A DNA stretch of 64,000 nt, taken from positions 25,387 to 89,386 of the forward strand of contig NZ_LFML01000056.1 in NCBI RefSeq assembly GCF_001044425.1. Direction: 5' to 3'. Numbering within the stretch: position 1 is the first letter of the stretch; each line of letters opens with the position of its first letter. Positions 53,596-61,833 of this stretch are shown in pieces. The position numbers and the translations under genes are program-made. The notes under the pieces are model-generated. The model was not told the DNA's origin. It was given only the letters and a program-made list of their open reading frames with translations, and made no database searches. This DNA is from Streptomyces roseus (lineage in GTDB: Bacteria > Actinomycetota > Actinomycetes > Streptomycetales > Streptomycetaceae).

Positions 53596-54615
53596 TCAGA
53601 CCAGGCCCTCCTTCTTCAGGCTCGTGCAGCAGGTGTCCACGATGAGGCGGGTCACCACGTACGGGTCCACGTTCGCGTTCGGGCGGCGGTCCTCGATGTA
53701 GCCCTTGCCGTCCTTCTCCACCTGCCACGGGATGCGGACCGAGGCGCCGCGGTCCGAGACGCCGTAGCTGAACTCGTTCCACGGGGCGGTCTCGTGCAGA
53801 CCCGTCAGGCGCTCGTCGATGCCGGCGCCGTAGTTCTTCACGTGGTCCAGCGGCTTCGAGCCCTCGCCCAGCGCCTCGCAGGCCGTGATGATGGCGCGGT
53901 AGTCCTCGCGCATCGCCTTCGTGGAGAAGTTGGTGTGCGCGCCCGCGCCGTTCCAGTCGCCCTTCACCGGCTTCGGGTTCAGCGTCGCCGAGACGTTGAA
54001 GTCCTCGGCGGTGCGGTACAGCAGCCAGCGCGCGATCCACAGCTGGTCCGAGACCTCCAGCGGGCCGACCGGGCCGACCTGGAACTCCCACTGGCCGGGC
54101 ATGACCTCGGCGTTGATGCCGGAGATGGCCAGACCCGCCGCGAGGCAGTGGTCCAGGTGCTTCTCGACGATCTCGCGGCCGAAGATCTCGTCGGCGCCGA
54201 CGCCACAGTAGTAGCCGCCTTGCGCGGCCGGGAAGCCGCCCACCGGGAAGCCGAGCGGCCGGATGCCGTCGAAGAAGGTGTACTCCTGCTCGATGCCGAA
54301 GATCGGCTCCTGGTCGCCGAACCGCTCCGCGACCGGACGCAGCAGCGCGCGGGTGTTCGACTCGTGCGGGGTCATGTCGATGTTCATGACCTCGCACAGC
54401 ACGAGGACGTTGTCCCCGCCGCGGATGGGGTCCGGGCAGGAGAACACCGGCTGGAGCACGCGGTCGGAGGCGTGGCCCTCGGCCTGGTTGGTGCTCGATC
54501 CGTCGAAGCCCCAGATCGGCAGAGCCTCGCCGTCGGCCAGGATCTTCGTCTTGGAGCGCAGCTTCGCCGTCGGCTCGGTGCCGTCGATCCAGATGTACTC
54601 AGCCTTGTAGCTCAC
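53596..54615 (-). CDS. glnII: Type II glutamine synthetase
   Basis: A 339-residue eukaryote-like glutamine synthetase, the second GS of Streptomyces. It joins ammonia to glutamate using ATP. Motifs: WGFDGSSTNQAEGHASDRVL (~38), FGIEQEYTFFD (~105, metal-binding Glu), GINAEVMPGQWEFQ (~165), NGAGAHTNFS (~225) and PNANVDPYVV near the end. There is no adenylylation-loop Tyr as in GlnA, so GlnE does not control it. GTG 54615 is preferred because GAAGGA lies eight bases before it; the ATG at 54624 would have the site directly against it. It is usually activated by GlnR under nitrogen limitation. Confidence 0.95.
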   Translation of the reverse strand: MSYKAEYIWIDGTEPTAKLRSKTKILADGEALPIWGFDGSSTNQAEGHASDRVLQPVFSCPDPIRGGDNVLVLCEVMNIDMTPHESNTRALLRPVAERFGDQEPIFGIEQEYTFFDGIRPLGFPVGGFPAAQGGYYCGVGADEIFGREIVEKHLDHCLAAGLAISGINAEVMPGQWEFQVGPVGPLEVSDQLWIARWLLYRTAEDFNVSATLNPKPVKGDWNGAGAHTNFSTKAMREDYRAIITACEALGEGSKPLDHVKNYGAGIDERLTGLHETAPWNEFSYGVSDRGASVRIPWQVEKDGKGYIEDRRPNANVDPYVVTRLIVDTCCTSLKKEGLV

Positions 54616-54870
54616 GGGCCCCATCCTTCGGTGCGTCGCTCCGGCACAGACTCTGCGGGTGCTGCGTTGGTCGTGCGTTCGTCGTGCCGCGTTCGTCGTG
54701 TCGCGTTCGTCGTACTGCGGTGCGTTGCGGTGTGACCGCAGCGTGCCCGTTCGCGATTTCTCTTCCGTTGCCCGTGTGTGAACCCCGTGTTACCGAGGTT
54801 TACGCCGCAGGTCGAGCGGGTTGTGCGGGTTGACGGCAGCACACCCGTCCGAGTGGGGCACACTGTGCGG

Positions 54871-55818
54871 GTGAGCATTTCGTACGATTTGAACTCGGCC
54901 GACGACCCCGCGGATTCCCCCCGCCCGCCGACCCGCCCCCGGGTCGGCCTGCTGGGCACCGGCCCCTGGGCCCACCGCACCCATGCCCCCGCCCTCGCCG
55001 CGCACGCCGGCTCCGAGTTCGCCGGAGTGTGGGGCCGCCGCCCCGAGGCCGCGGCCGAGCTGGCGGACGCGTACGGGGTGAAGGTGTACGAAGACGCCGA
55101 CGAGCTGTTCGCCGACTGTGACGTCGTGGCCTTCGCCCTGCCGCCGGACGTGCAGGCCCCGATGGCCGTGCGCGCGGCCGCCGTGGGCTGCCACCTGCTG
55201 CTCGACAAGCCCGTCGCCACGACCGCCGAGGACGCCCACGCCGTCGCCCACGCCGCCGCCCGGCACGGCGTGGCCTCCGTCGTCTTCCTCACCCTCCGCT
55301 TCGCGGAGCCGGCCGCCGGCTGGGTCGCCGAGCAGGCCGCCCGCAGCGGGTGGTTCACGGCGAGCGCCCACTGGCTCGGCGCCGTCTTCCCGCCCGACGG
55401 GGCGCCCAGCGCGTACGCCGCGTCGCCCTGGCGCAAGGCCAAGGGCGGGCTGTGGGACGTCGGCCCGCACGCCCTGTCCGTCCTGATCCCGGTCCTGGGC
55501 GACGTCACGTCCGTCTCCGCCACCCGCGGCCCCTCCGACGTGGTCCAGCTGGCGCTGCGGCACGCCTCGGGTGCCGCGAGCACGGCCGTGCTCAGCCTGG
55601 GCGCGCCGACGGCTGCGGCCGGCGTGGGCCTTGAGCTGCGCGGGGCCGAGGGCGTCTTCTCGCTGCCCGACTGGACCGACGTACCGGGTGCGTACGGGCG
55701 CGCCCTCGACGCCCTGCTGACCGCCGCCCGCACCGGTGTGGCGGACCCCAGGGACGCGCGGTTCGCGGCCCGCCTGACGGAGATCCTGGCGGAGGCCGAG
55801 TCCCAGCTGCCGCAGTGA
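54871..55818 (+). CDS. Gfo/Idh/MocA-family oxidoreductase
   Basis: A 315-residue NAD(P)-dependent oxidoreductase. N-terminal Rossmann fold: RVGLLGTGPWAHRTHAPAL (~20-38), with GVWGRRPEAA after the second strand. DKPVATTAEDA (~115; the EKP-like motif with catalytic Lys) marks the family. The C-terminal sheet follows (GGLWDVGPHALSVL, ~195). It acts on a sugar, inositol or related alcohol; the substrate cannot be told. GTG 54871 has no strong ribosome site and may be leaderless. It is divergent from glnII. Confidence 0.9.
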   Translation: MSISYDLNSADDPADSPRPPTRPRVGLLGTGPWAHRTHAPALAAHAGSEFAGVWGRRPEAAAELADAYGVKVYEDADELFADCDVVAFALPPDVQAPMAVRAAAVGCHLLLDKPVATTAEDAHAVAHAAARHGVASVVFLTLRFAEPAAGWVAEQAARSGWFTASAHWLGAVFPPDGAPSAYAASPWRKAKGGLWDVGPHALSVLIPVLGDVTSVSATRGPSDVVQLALRHASGAASTAVLSLGAPTAAAGVGLELRGAEGVFSLPDWTDVPGAYGRALDALLTAARTGVADPRDARFAARLTEILAEAESQLPQ

Positions 55819-55873
55819 CGCCGCCCTGCCGCCCTGCCGCCCCGCGGGCCGCGCGCCCCGGGTCGCGGCGGGG

Positions 55874-56431
55874 CTACTTGATGACGGCGTTGGCCACGAT
55901 GATGGCGAGGCCGATGGGGGCGTCCGCCAAACCCGTGAGCAGGGCCGAACCGAGCCGGTAGCCGACGCGCAGCGCCACGAAGGAGCCCCACGCGAACAGC
56001 AGCGCGGTGTTCAGGCCGAGCCCGACGGCGGTCACCGCGTGGGAGTCCCAGTGGGCGAGCCCGGAGGCGAGCAGGAGCAGGACGGTGGGAAGAGTGGCCA
56101 CCAGCATCGGCCACTCGTTCCACAGCGCCCGTGAGAGCACCCGCCACCGGTGGGCGGCCGAACCGGACTGATGGCTGGTCATGTGGTGCGAGTAGCCGTG
56201 CGCGAGCGCGGCCGCGCCGGCGGTGACCAGGACCCAGCTCGCGTCGTAGAACGGAGTGGACTTCCCGCCCGCCTGGTCCAGCGCGGCCAGCAGGCCGGAC
56301 GCGAGCACGGTCCCGTAGACCCCGCCGAACATCCAGTCGGCGCCCCGGCGCGGTGGGGGCAGGTGGGGCCGGGGGAGCCGTTCCCGCTCCTGCGGGCCGT
56401 GTTCGTCGGGCCGGGCCTGCTCGTCGGTCAT
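55874..56431 (-). CDS. Integral membrane protein of unknown function
   Basis: A 185-residue protein with a charged N-terminus (~1-30) and four or five hydrophobic segments (MFGGVYGTVLASGLLAAL, WVLVTAGAAALAHGYS, MLVATLPTVLLLLASGLAHW, LLTGLADAPIGLAIIVANAV). The HGYSHHMTSHQ stretch (~78) is His-rich and could bind a metal. I do not recognise the family. It converges with the oxidoreductase gene. Confidence 0.7.
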   Translation of the reverse strand: MTDEQARPDEHGPQERERLPRPHLPPPRRGADWMFGGVYGTVLASGLLAALDQAGGKSTPFYDASWVLVTAGAAALAHGYSHHMTSHQSGSAAHRWRVLSRALWNEWPMLVATLPTVLLLLASGLAHWDSHAVTAVGLGLNTALLFAWGSFVALRVGYRLGSALLTGLADAPIGLAIIVANAVIK

Positions 56432-56583
56432 CGCCGTCCTTTGATGCGGTCCTTAGTGTGGTGTATCCCCCTTTGTCACGTTTCACAGCTTATGGGTGGG
56501 CGGGTGAGGCCGAGATGAGGAACGGGCGCGGGCCCCCGGGTGAGGGCCGGCGGGACAGGGCGCTGCGGCACAGGACCCCCGGG

Positions 56584-56955
56584 TCAGGGCCGCCGGGACA
56601 GGGCCTCGCGGACCGCTTCCTCCGAGCGGCCGACCACCGCCGTACCGTCCTGCGCCGTGATGATCGGGCGCTGGATGAGCCCGGGGTGGGCCGCCAGGTG
56701 CGCGATCCAGCGGTCCCGGGCCCCGTCCGTCTCCTCGCGCGGCAGCTCCCGTACGCCCGTCTCCTTAGCGAGCGGGTCCGAGGTGCGCGTGATGTCCCAC
56801 GGCTCCAGGCCGAGCCGGCCCAGGACCTCGCGGATCTCGGCCTCGGACGGTACGTCCTCCAGGTAGCGGCGCACCGTGTACTCGGCGCCCTCCGCGTCCA
56901 GCAGGGTCAGGGCGCCGCGGCACTTCGAGCAGGCGGGATTGATCCAGATCTCCAT
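56584..56955 (-). CDS. ArsC/Spx-family protein
   Basis: A 123-residue thioredoxin-fold protein, start ATG 56955. It opens with the family's WINPACSKCRGALTLLD (C-x2-C at the ArsC Cys site) and has the late IQRPIITAQDGTAVVGR motif (RP-x-I). Members reduce arsenate with glutathione or glutaredoxin, or act as Spx-like regulators. No ars genes are nearby, so an arsenate role is uncertain. Confidence 0.88.
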   Translation of the reverse strand: MEIWINPACSKCRGALTLLDAEGAEYTVRRYLEDVPSEAEIREVLGRLGLEPWDITRTSDPLAKETGVRELPREETDGARDRWIAHLAAHPGLIQRPIITAQDGTAVVGRSEEAVREALSRRP

Positions 56956-57076
56956 GCTCACCAGCCTAGGCGGCGCGTCTGGGTCGGAGCCTGTCTGGCC
57001 AGGGGCTTTTGTCAGTGGTCCCCGGTAAAATCGAGGGAGAACGACAGGAAGCCAACTACCGTTTGGGAGGCTGTAG

Positions 57077-57334
57077 ATGGCCACTGCCATGACCTTCGAG
57101 CCCGTCAAGAAGAAGCCGCTGCCGGCAGGCCTGCCCCGCGAGTGGTACGAGAGCCACAACCGCCGTCTGAAGGCGATGCGGCTGGCGATATCCCTGCTCG
57201 ACTCGGGGACGTACGACGCCCGCCGCGCCACCAACCGGAAGATCCGCACCATGGCCGTCCGCACCGGCGTCCACCGCCCGTCGAACGTCACGTGCAAGCT
57301 GGTCCGCGCCTTCATCGTCAGCAACGGAGCCTGA
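57077..57334 (+). CDS. Small basic conserved protein
   Basis: An 85-residue protein with many Arg/Lys. GGGAGG six bases before ATG 57077 fixes the start. No membrane segment or signal. The core SHNRRLKAMRLAISLLDSG and RKIRTMAVRTGVHRPSNVTC suggest a small helical nucleic-acid-binding protein; the function is unknown. It seems conserved in Streptomyces near the glutamine synthetase region (from memory). Confidence 0.75.
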   Translation: MATAMTFEPVKKKPLPAGLPREWYESHNRRLKAMRLAISLLDSGTYDARRATNRKIRTMAVRTGVHRPSNVTCKLVRAFIVSNGA

Positions 57335-57346
57335 GCCCTGCCCGAC

Positions 57347-57384
57347 GGCGTCCGGCCGGCCGGCTCCACGGCCTGCCGGACGCC
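57347..57384. terminator. Convergent terminator
   Basis: GGCGTCCGGC (57347-57356) pairs exactly with 57375-57384 (18-base GC-rich loop that can pair further). It separates the small basic gene (+) from the PP2C gene (-). Confidence 0.7.
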
Positions 57385-57469
57385 GAACGGAACCCCTGAC
57401 GGACTTCCCGGACGCGTGACGGACACCTGCCCGGACGCCGGACGCCGGGCCTCCCCGCGGGCCGGGCCG

Positions 57470-58561
57470 TCAGGACTCCGGGAGGGACAGCACCAGCAGG
57501 GCCACGTCGTCGCCGGGGCCGCCCGCGGTGAACTTCAGCAGGTCCTGCCACACCGCCTCGACCAGCCCCGCCGGGTCCCGCTCCAGGGCCGGGAGCCGGG
57601 CCGCCAGGGGATAGAACTCGCCCGCCGCGTCCCGGGCCTCCGTCACCCCGTCCGTGTGCGCGACCAGCCGGTCGCCCGGCAGCAGCCGTACGTCGGCCAC
57701 CACCGCGAGGTCCGGCCCGGCGAGCCCCAGCCCGAGCGGCGGCCCCGGCACCACGGCCAGCTCGGACACCGCGGACCCCCGCAGCAGCAGCGCCGGCGGA
57801 TGCCCGCACGAGAGGATCCGTACGAGGTCCAGCCCCGGCGGGAACTCCAGCAGCAGCGCCGTCGCGAACAGCTCCGGCTGCTCGGAGGCCCCCTCCTCCG
57901 AGCTCGCGTTGTCCGCGAGCAGCCTGCGGTCCAGCCGGGCGGCCACCGCGGCGAGCTCCGGATCGTCCAGCACCCCCTCGCGGAAGGCACCGAGCAGCGC
58001 GGCCACCGTGCCGACCGCCGCCAGCCCGTGCCCCTGCACGTCCCCGACCAGCGCCCGTACCCCGTACGGTCCGGCCCGCACGTCGTACAGGTCGCCGCCG
58101 ACCAGGGTGCCGCGCTGGGCGGCCCGGTACAGCCCGGCGCAGCGCACCGGACCCACCTGCTCCGGTACGGGCGGCAGCACCGCGAGCTGCGCCGCCTCCG
58201 CGACCGTCCGTACGCTGACCAGCTGCGCGTCCCGGCGCCGCCGCACCCAGGCGATCACCACGCTCAGCAGCGCGACCACGGCCACCGTGGCCAGGTCGGC
58301 GCCCTGGGCGTGCCCGACCCCGAGCGAGGACACGCCGAGCAGGACGAGCACGATCCCGGCGAAGACGGCGGTCCCGGCCGCTCCGTACGCGAAGGCCGCG
58401 ACCGGGGGCAGGCCGGCCAGGAAGTAGCCCAGCTCGATGTCGCCCGGGGTGGTGGCCTGCGCGAGCACCAGCACCACGAGGGCCACGGCGGGTGCGAGCC
58501 GCGCCCAGCGCGGCGGCGGCTTCCCGTGCAGCCAGCCAGGCTCCTCCCGTCGGCGTCTCAC
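57470..58561 (-). CDS. Membrane PP2C-type (SpoIIE) Ser/Thr phosphatase
   Basis: A 363-residue protein. GTG 58561 lies two bases after GGAGG, close but the only site; the upstream frame is antisense to the next gene. Residues ~20-105 hold four hydrophobic segments. The cytoplasmic SpoIIE/PP2C domain covers ~135-360: GGDLYDV (metal Asp), GDVQGHGLAA, SCGHPPALLL, GDRLVAHTDGVTEARD, GGPGDDVALLVL. Such enzymes usually dephosphorylate anti-sigma-factor antagonists. No anti-sigma partner is encoded in the window. It is back to back with the VIT gene. Confidence 0.9.
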   Translation of the reverse strand: MRRRREEPGWLHGKPPPRWARLAPAVALVVLVLAQATTPGDIELGYFLAGLPPVAAFAYGAAGTAVFAGIVLVLLGVSSLGVGHAQGADLATVAVVALLSVVIAWVRRRRDAQLVSVRTVAEAAQLAVLPPVPEQVGPVRCAGLYRAAQRGTLVGGDLYDVRAGPYGVRALVGDVQGHGLAAVGTVAALLGAFREGVLDDPELAAVAARLDRRLLADNASSEEGASEQPELFATALLLEFPPGLDLVRILSCGHPPALLLRGSAVSELAVVPGPPLGLGLAGPDLAVVADVRLLPGDRLVAHTDGVTEARDAAGEFYPLAARLPALERDPAGLVEAVWQDLLKFTAGGPGDDVALLVLSLPES

Positions 58562-58651
58562 CCCTCCACCCTGGTACGGGGGCGCGGGGCGCGCACGCCG
58601 GACCGGCCCCGCCGGGTGGCCCCGCGGGGCCCGGGCGCCGAGAGTGGTGCC

Positions 58652-59437
58652 GTGACGAATGCGGATGCGGGCACCGGCGCCGGCGCGGACCCGGGCGCCG
58701 ACGCCGACGCCGGCGCGGGGGCGAGGGCGGGCGGCGGCGCCGGTGCGGGCACGGCCGGGCGGAGCGCGGAGATCGGGTCCCGGCTGAACTGGCTGCGGGC
58801 CGGGGTCCTCGGCGCGAACGACGGGATCATCTCCACCGCGGGCCTGGTGGTGGGCGTGGCCGGGGCCACCACCGCGCGGGCCTCGATCCTCGCGGCCGGG
58901 GTGGCCGGACTGCTGGCGGGGGCCTTGTCGATGGCGGCGGGGGAGTACGTCTCGGTGAGCTCCCAGCGGGACTCGGAACAGGCCGCCCTGGAGACGGAGC
59001 GGCAGGAGCTGGCGCAGGACCCGGAGGCGGAGCTGGCGGAACTGACCGCGCTGCTGGAGGCCAGAGGGCTGAAGCGGGAACTCGCCCGGCAGGCGGCCGT
59101 GCAGCTGACGGAGCGCGACGCGCTGAGGGCCCACGCGCGGGTGGAGCTCGGGATCGACCCCGACGAACTGGTGAACCCCTGGCACGCGGCGTTCGCGAGC
59201 CTGATCGCGTTCACGGTGGGGGCGCTGCTGCCGCTGCTGGCGATCACGCTGCCGGAGCCGCCGGAGCGGGTGCCGGTGACGGTGGTGGCGGTACTGGCGG
59301 CGCTGACGCTGTGCGGGGTGATCAGCGCCCGCCTGGGCGGAGCCCCGGCGCCCCGGGCGGTCCTGCGCAACGTCACGGGCGGCGCCCTGGCGATGGCCGT
59401 CACCTATGCGGCGGGCACCCTGCTGGGCGGGTCCTGA
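58652..59437 (+). CDS. VIT1/CCC1-family membrane protein
   Basis: A 261-residue transporter-like protein. GTG 58652 (VTNADAGTG). Residues ~4-40 are low-complexity Gly/Ala/Asp (GAGADPGADADAGAGARAG). The family motif LRAGVLGANDGIISTAGLVV (~50) and the MAAGEYVSVSSQRDSE region (~95) are intact, the latter leading to the cytoplasmic Glu-rich metal-binding helix (LETERQELAQDPEAELAELT). Three further hydrophobic segments close the protein. Members move Fe(II) or Mn(II) out of the cytosol. Confidence 0.9.
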   Translation: MTNADAGTGAGADPGADADAGAGARAGGGAGAGTAGRSAEIGSRLNWLRAGVLGANDGIISTAGLVVGVAGATTARASILAAGVAGLLAGALSMAAGEYVSVSSQRDSEQAALETERQELAQDPEAELAELTALLEARGLKRELARQAAVQLTERDALRAHARVELGIDPDELVNPWHAAFASLIAFTVGALLPLLAITLPEPPERVPVTVVAVLAALTLCGVISARLGGAPAPRAVLRNVTGGALAMAVTYAAGTLLGGS

Positions 59438-59461
59438 CCGCCGGGGCGCCATGATGGGGGC

Positions 59462-60355
59462 ATGCGCATCGCGATCACCGGCTCCAGCGGGCTCATCGGA
59501 CAGGCACTCCTACGGTCCCTCCGGGCCGACGGGCACGAGGTGGTGCGCTTCGTACGGCGCACGCCCTCCGTGCCCGAAGAGGCCGAGTGGGATCCGCGGC
59601 GCGGGTACGTGGACCCCACCGGTCTCGCCGGCTGCGGGGCCGTCGTCCACCTCGCCGGGGCCGGGGTGGGCGACCACCGCTGGACCGACGCGTACAAGAA
59701 GGAGATCCGCGACAGCCGGGTCGCGGGAACCGACGCCATCGCCCGGGCCATCGCCGCGCTCGACGCGCCGCCCGCCGTCCTCGTCAGCGGCAGCGCCATC
59801 GGCTACTACGGGGACACCGGCGACCGGGCCGTCGACGAAGACGCCCCCGCCGGGCAGGGCTTCCTGCCCGAGGTCTGCGTCGAGTGGGAGGCGGCCGCCG
59901 CCCCCGCCCGGGCGGCCGGGGTACGCACGGTCTTCGCCCGGACCGGACTGGTCGTCGCCGCCGGGGGCGGAGCCTGGGGCAGGCTGTTCCCGATCTTCAA
60001 GGCCGGGCTCGGCGGCCGGCTCGGCGACGGCCGCCAGTACTGGTCGTTCATCTCCCTGCGCGACGAGATCGCCGCCCTGCGGCACGCCATCGACACCCCC
60101 GGCCTGTCCGGCCCCCTCAACCTCACCGCCCCCGAACCGGTGACCAACCAAGAGGTCACCGCCGCGATGGGCCGCGTCCTGAACCGGCCCACGCTGTTCC
60201 CCGTACCGGCTCCGGCCCTGCGCCTCGCGCTCGGGGAGTTCGCCGGGGACGTGCTCGGCAGCCAGCGGGTGCGCCCGGCCCGGCTGTTGGAGTCCGGCTT
60301 CACCTTCCGGGACCCGGACATCGACCAGTCGATCCGCGCCGCACTGGCCGAATAG
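59462..60355 (+). CDS. TIGR01777-family SDR epimerase-like protein
   Basis: A 297-residue NAD(P)-binding protein starting at ATG 59462. The Rossmann motif is ITGSSGLIGQALL (~4). SGSAIGYYGDTGDRAVDED (~108-126) is the family's catalytic region, with the Tyr, and the C-terminal domain (FRDPDIDQSIRAAL) is the usual DUF1731 end. Family members are nucleoside-diphosphate-sugar epimerase-like; their reaction is not known. The 24-bp gap after the VIT gene suggests co-transcription. Confidence 0.93.
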   Translation: MRIAITGSSGLIGQALLRSLRADGHEVVRFVRRTPSVPEEAEWDPRRGYVDPTGLAGCGAVVHLAGAGVGDHRWTDAYKKEIRDSRVAGTDAIARAIAALDAPPAVLVSGSAIGYYGDTGDRAVDEDAPAGQGFLPEVCVEWEAAAAPARAAGVRTVFARTGLVVAAGGGAWGRLFPIFKAGLGGRLGDGRQYWSFISLRDEIAALRHAIDTPGLSGPLNLTAPEPVTNQEVTAAMGRVLNRPTLFPVPAPALRLALGEFAGDVLGSQRVRPARLLESGFTFRDPDIDQSIRAALAE

Positions 60356-60510
60356 CCGGCGGTCCCGCGCCCATGCGACCGTCTGTGACCCGGGTGCGAC
60401 CGGTGTGCGACCGGACCCGGCCGTAATACCCCACCGAACTCGGGTTCCCCTGGAGCCGGTTGGGGGAAGGAGGATTCCCACACAGCCGCGTCGACCTCGG
60501 GGAGGGGCAC

Positions 60511-61767
60511 GTGCTCACCAGCTCGCACCGCACCGCACAGCACGCGGACGTCGTCATCGTAGGAGCCGGGGTCTCAGGACTCGCGGCGGCGCACCACCTG
60601 ATCGCCGCAGGGGTCACGGTCACGGTCCTGGAGGCGGCCGACGATCCCGGCGGCCGGATGGCCACCGAGCACGTCGACGGATTCCGGCTGGACCGGATCG
60701 GACAGTTGCTCAACACCTCGTACACGGAACTCGACCGGACCCCCGGCCTGGCCGGCCTGGTCCTGCGCCCCTTCGCGCCCGGGGTGCTCATCCACACCGA
60801 CGGCCGACAGCTGCGCGCCGGGGCCCTGACCCCGGCCCGCGCACTGGCCAGCGGATCCTTCGACCAGGCCCGCCTCAGCGCCTACCTCGGCCGGCTCGCC
60901 GCCCTGCCGGTGGACCGTGTACTGGCACGCCCGGAGCGCACCGCGCTCGCCGCCCTGCGCTCCCGGGCCCTCGGCGCGACCCTGCGCCCCCTGCTCACCG
61001 CACTGCTGCGCGATCCGGAGCTCACCACCTCCAGCCGGGTCGCCGACCTGGCCCTGCGCACCTTCGCCCGCGGCCGGCTCGCCGTGCCCGAGGGCGGGGC
61101 CGCCACCCTGCCCGAACTCCTCGCCGCCGCCCTGCCGCCCGGCACGGTGCGCACCGGGGTCCGGGTCCGGTCGGTGGCGACCAAGCTGGTCACCACCGAG
61201 GAGCACGGCGACTTCAGCTGCCGCTCCGCCGTGCTGGCCACGGGCGCCCGGGCCGCCGCCGAACTGCTGCCGGGGCTGCGGGTGCCCGCCTTCCACGAGG
61301 TCACCGTCATCCACCACGCCACCGCCGCCCCGCTCCCGTGGGACGGCTCCCTCCTGCTCGACGGGGATCCGCGCTGGCCCGTCGCCCACACCGCCGTGAT
61401 GAGCGCGGTCGACCCGACGCGGGCCCCGGCCGGCCGGAGCCTGGTCACCACCACCGTGCTGGGCCCGCCGCCACCCGCCCGTACGGTCGCCTCGCGCCTG
61501 GCCAGGCTGTACGGCACCGGCACCCGCGACTGGGAGCTGCTGGCCGTCCACCACGCCCCGGAGGCCGTCCCGGCGATGCCGCCGCCGTACGACCTGCGCC
61601 GCCCGGTCCGGGTCCTGGCCGGGCTGTACGTGTGCGGCGACCACCGCGACTCCAACACCGTCCAGGGCGCCCTGCACTCGGCCCGCCGCGCCGCCACCGC
61701 CGTCCTGCGCGACTTCGGCATCCGGCTCCCGGCGAGCGCGGAGCCCGCGGTCCGGGCGGTGGCCTGA
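60511..61767 (+). CDS. NAD(P)/FAD-dependent oxidoreductase
   Basis: A 418-residue flavoprotein of the amine-oxidase/phytoene-desaturase-like family. GTG 60511 is preferred because GGGGAGGGG lies a few bases before it. Dinucleotide motif VVIVGAGVSGLAAAHHL (~12), then GGRMATEHVDGFRLDRIGQ (~48), and a C-terminal FAD motif VLAGLYVCGDHRDSNTVQGA (~370). The substrate is unknown. It lies 155 bp after the SDR gene. Confidence 0.9.
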   Translation: MLTSSHRTAQHADVVIVGAGVSGLAAAHHLIAAGVTVTVLEAADDPGGRMATEHVDGFRLDRIGQLLNTSYTELDRTPGLAGLVLRPFAPGVLIHTDGRQLRAGALTPARALASGSFDQARLSAYLGRLAALPVDRVLARPERTALAALRSRALGATLRPLLTALLRDPELTTSSRVADLALRTFARGRLAVPEGGAATLPELLAAALPPGTVRTGVRVRSVATKLVTTEEHGDFSCRSAVLATGARAAAELLPGLRVPAFHEVTVIHHATAAPLPWDGSLLLDGDPRWPVAHTAVMSAVDPTRAPAGRSLVTTTVLGPPPPARTVASRLARLYGTGTRDWELLAVHHAPEAVPAMPPPYDLRRPVRVLAGLYVCGDHRDSNTVQGALHSARRAATAVLRDFGIRLPASAEPAVRAVA

Positions 61768-61792
61768 GAACCACCATCCGCCCGTGAGCCCA

Positions 61793-61821
61793 GGGCCCGG
61801 TTCCCCCGCGGAACCGGGCCC
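61793..61821. terminator. Convergent terminator
   Basis: Perfect 12-bp stem (GGGCCCGGTTCC at 61793-61804, complement at 61810-61821) with a 5-base loop, between the FAD oxidoreductase (+) and the NsdA-like gene (-). Confidence 0.85.
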
Positions 61822-61833
61822 GCCCGCGCGGCC

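Noticed and set aside
56584..56955. Arsenic resistance locus
   Set aside because: Only the ArsC-like gene is present; no ArsB/Acr3 or ArsR.
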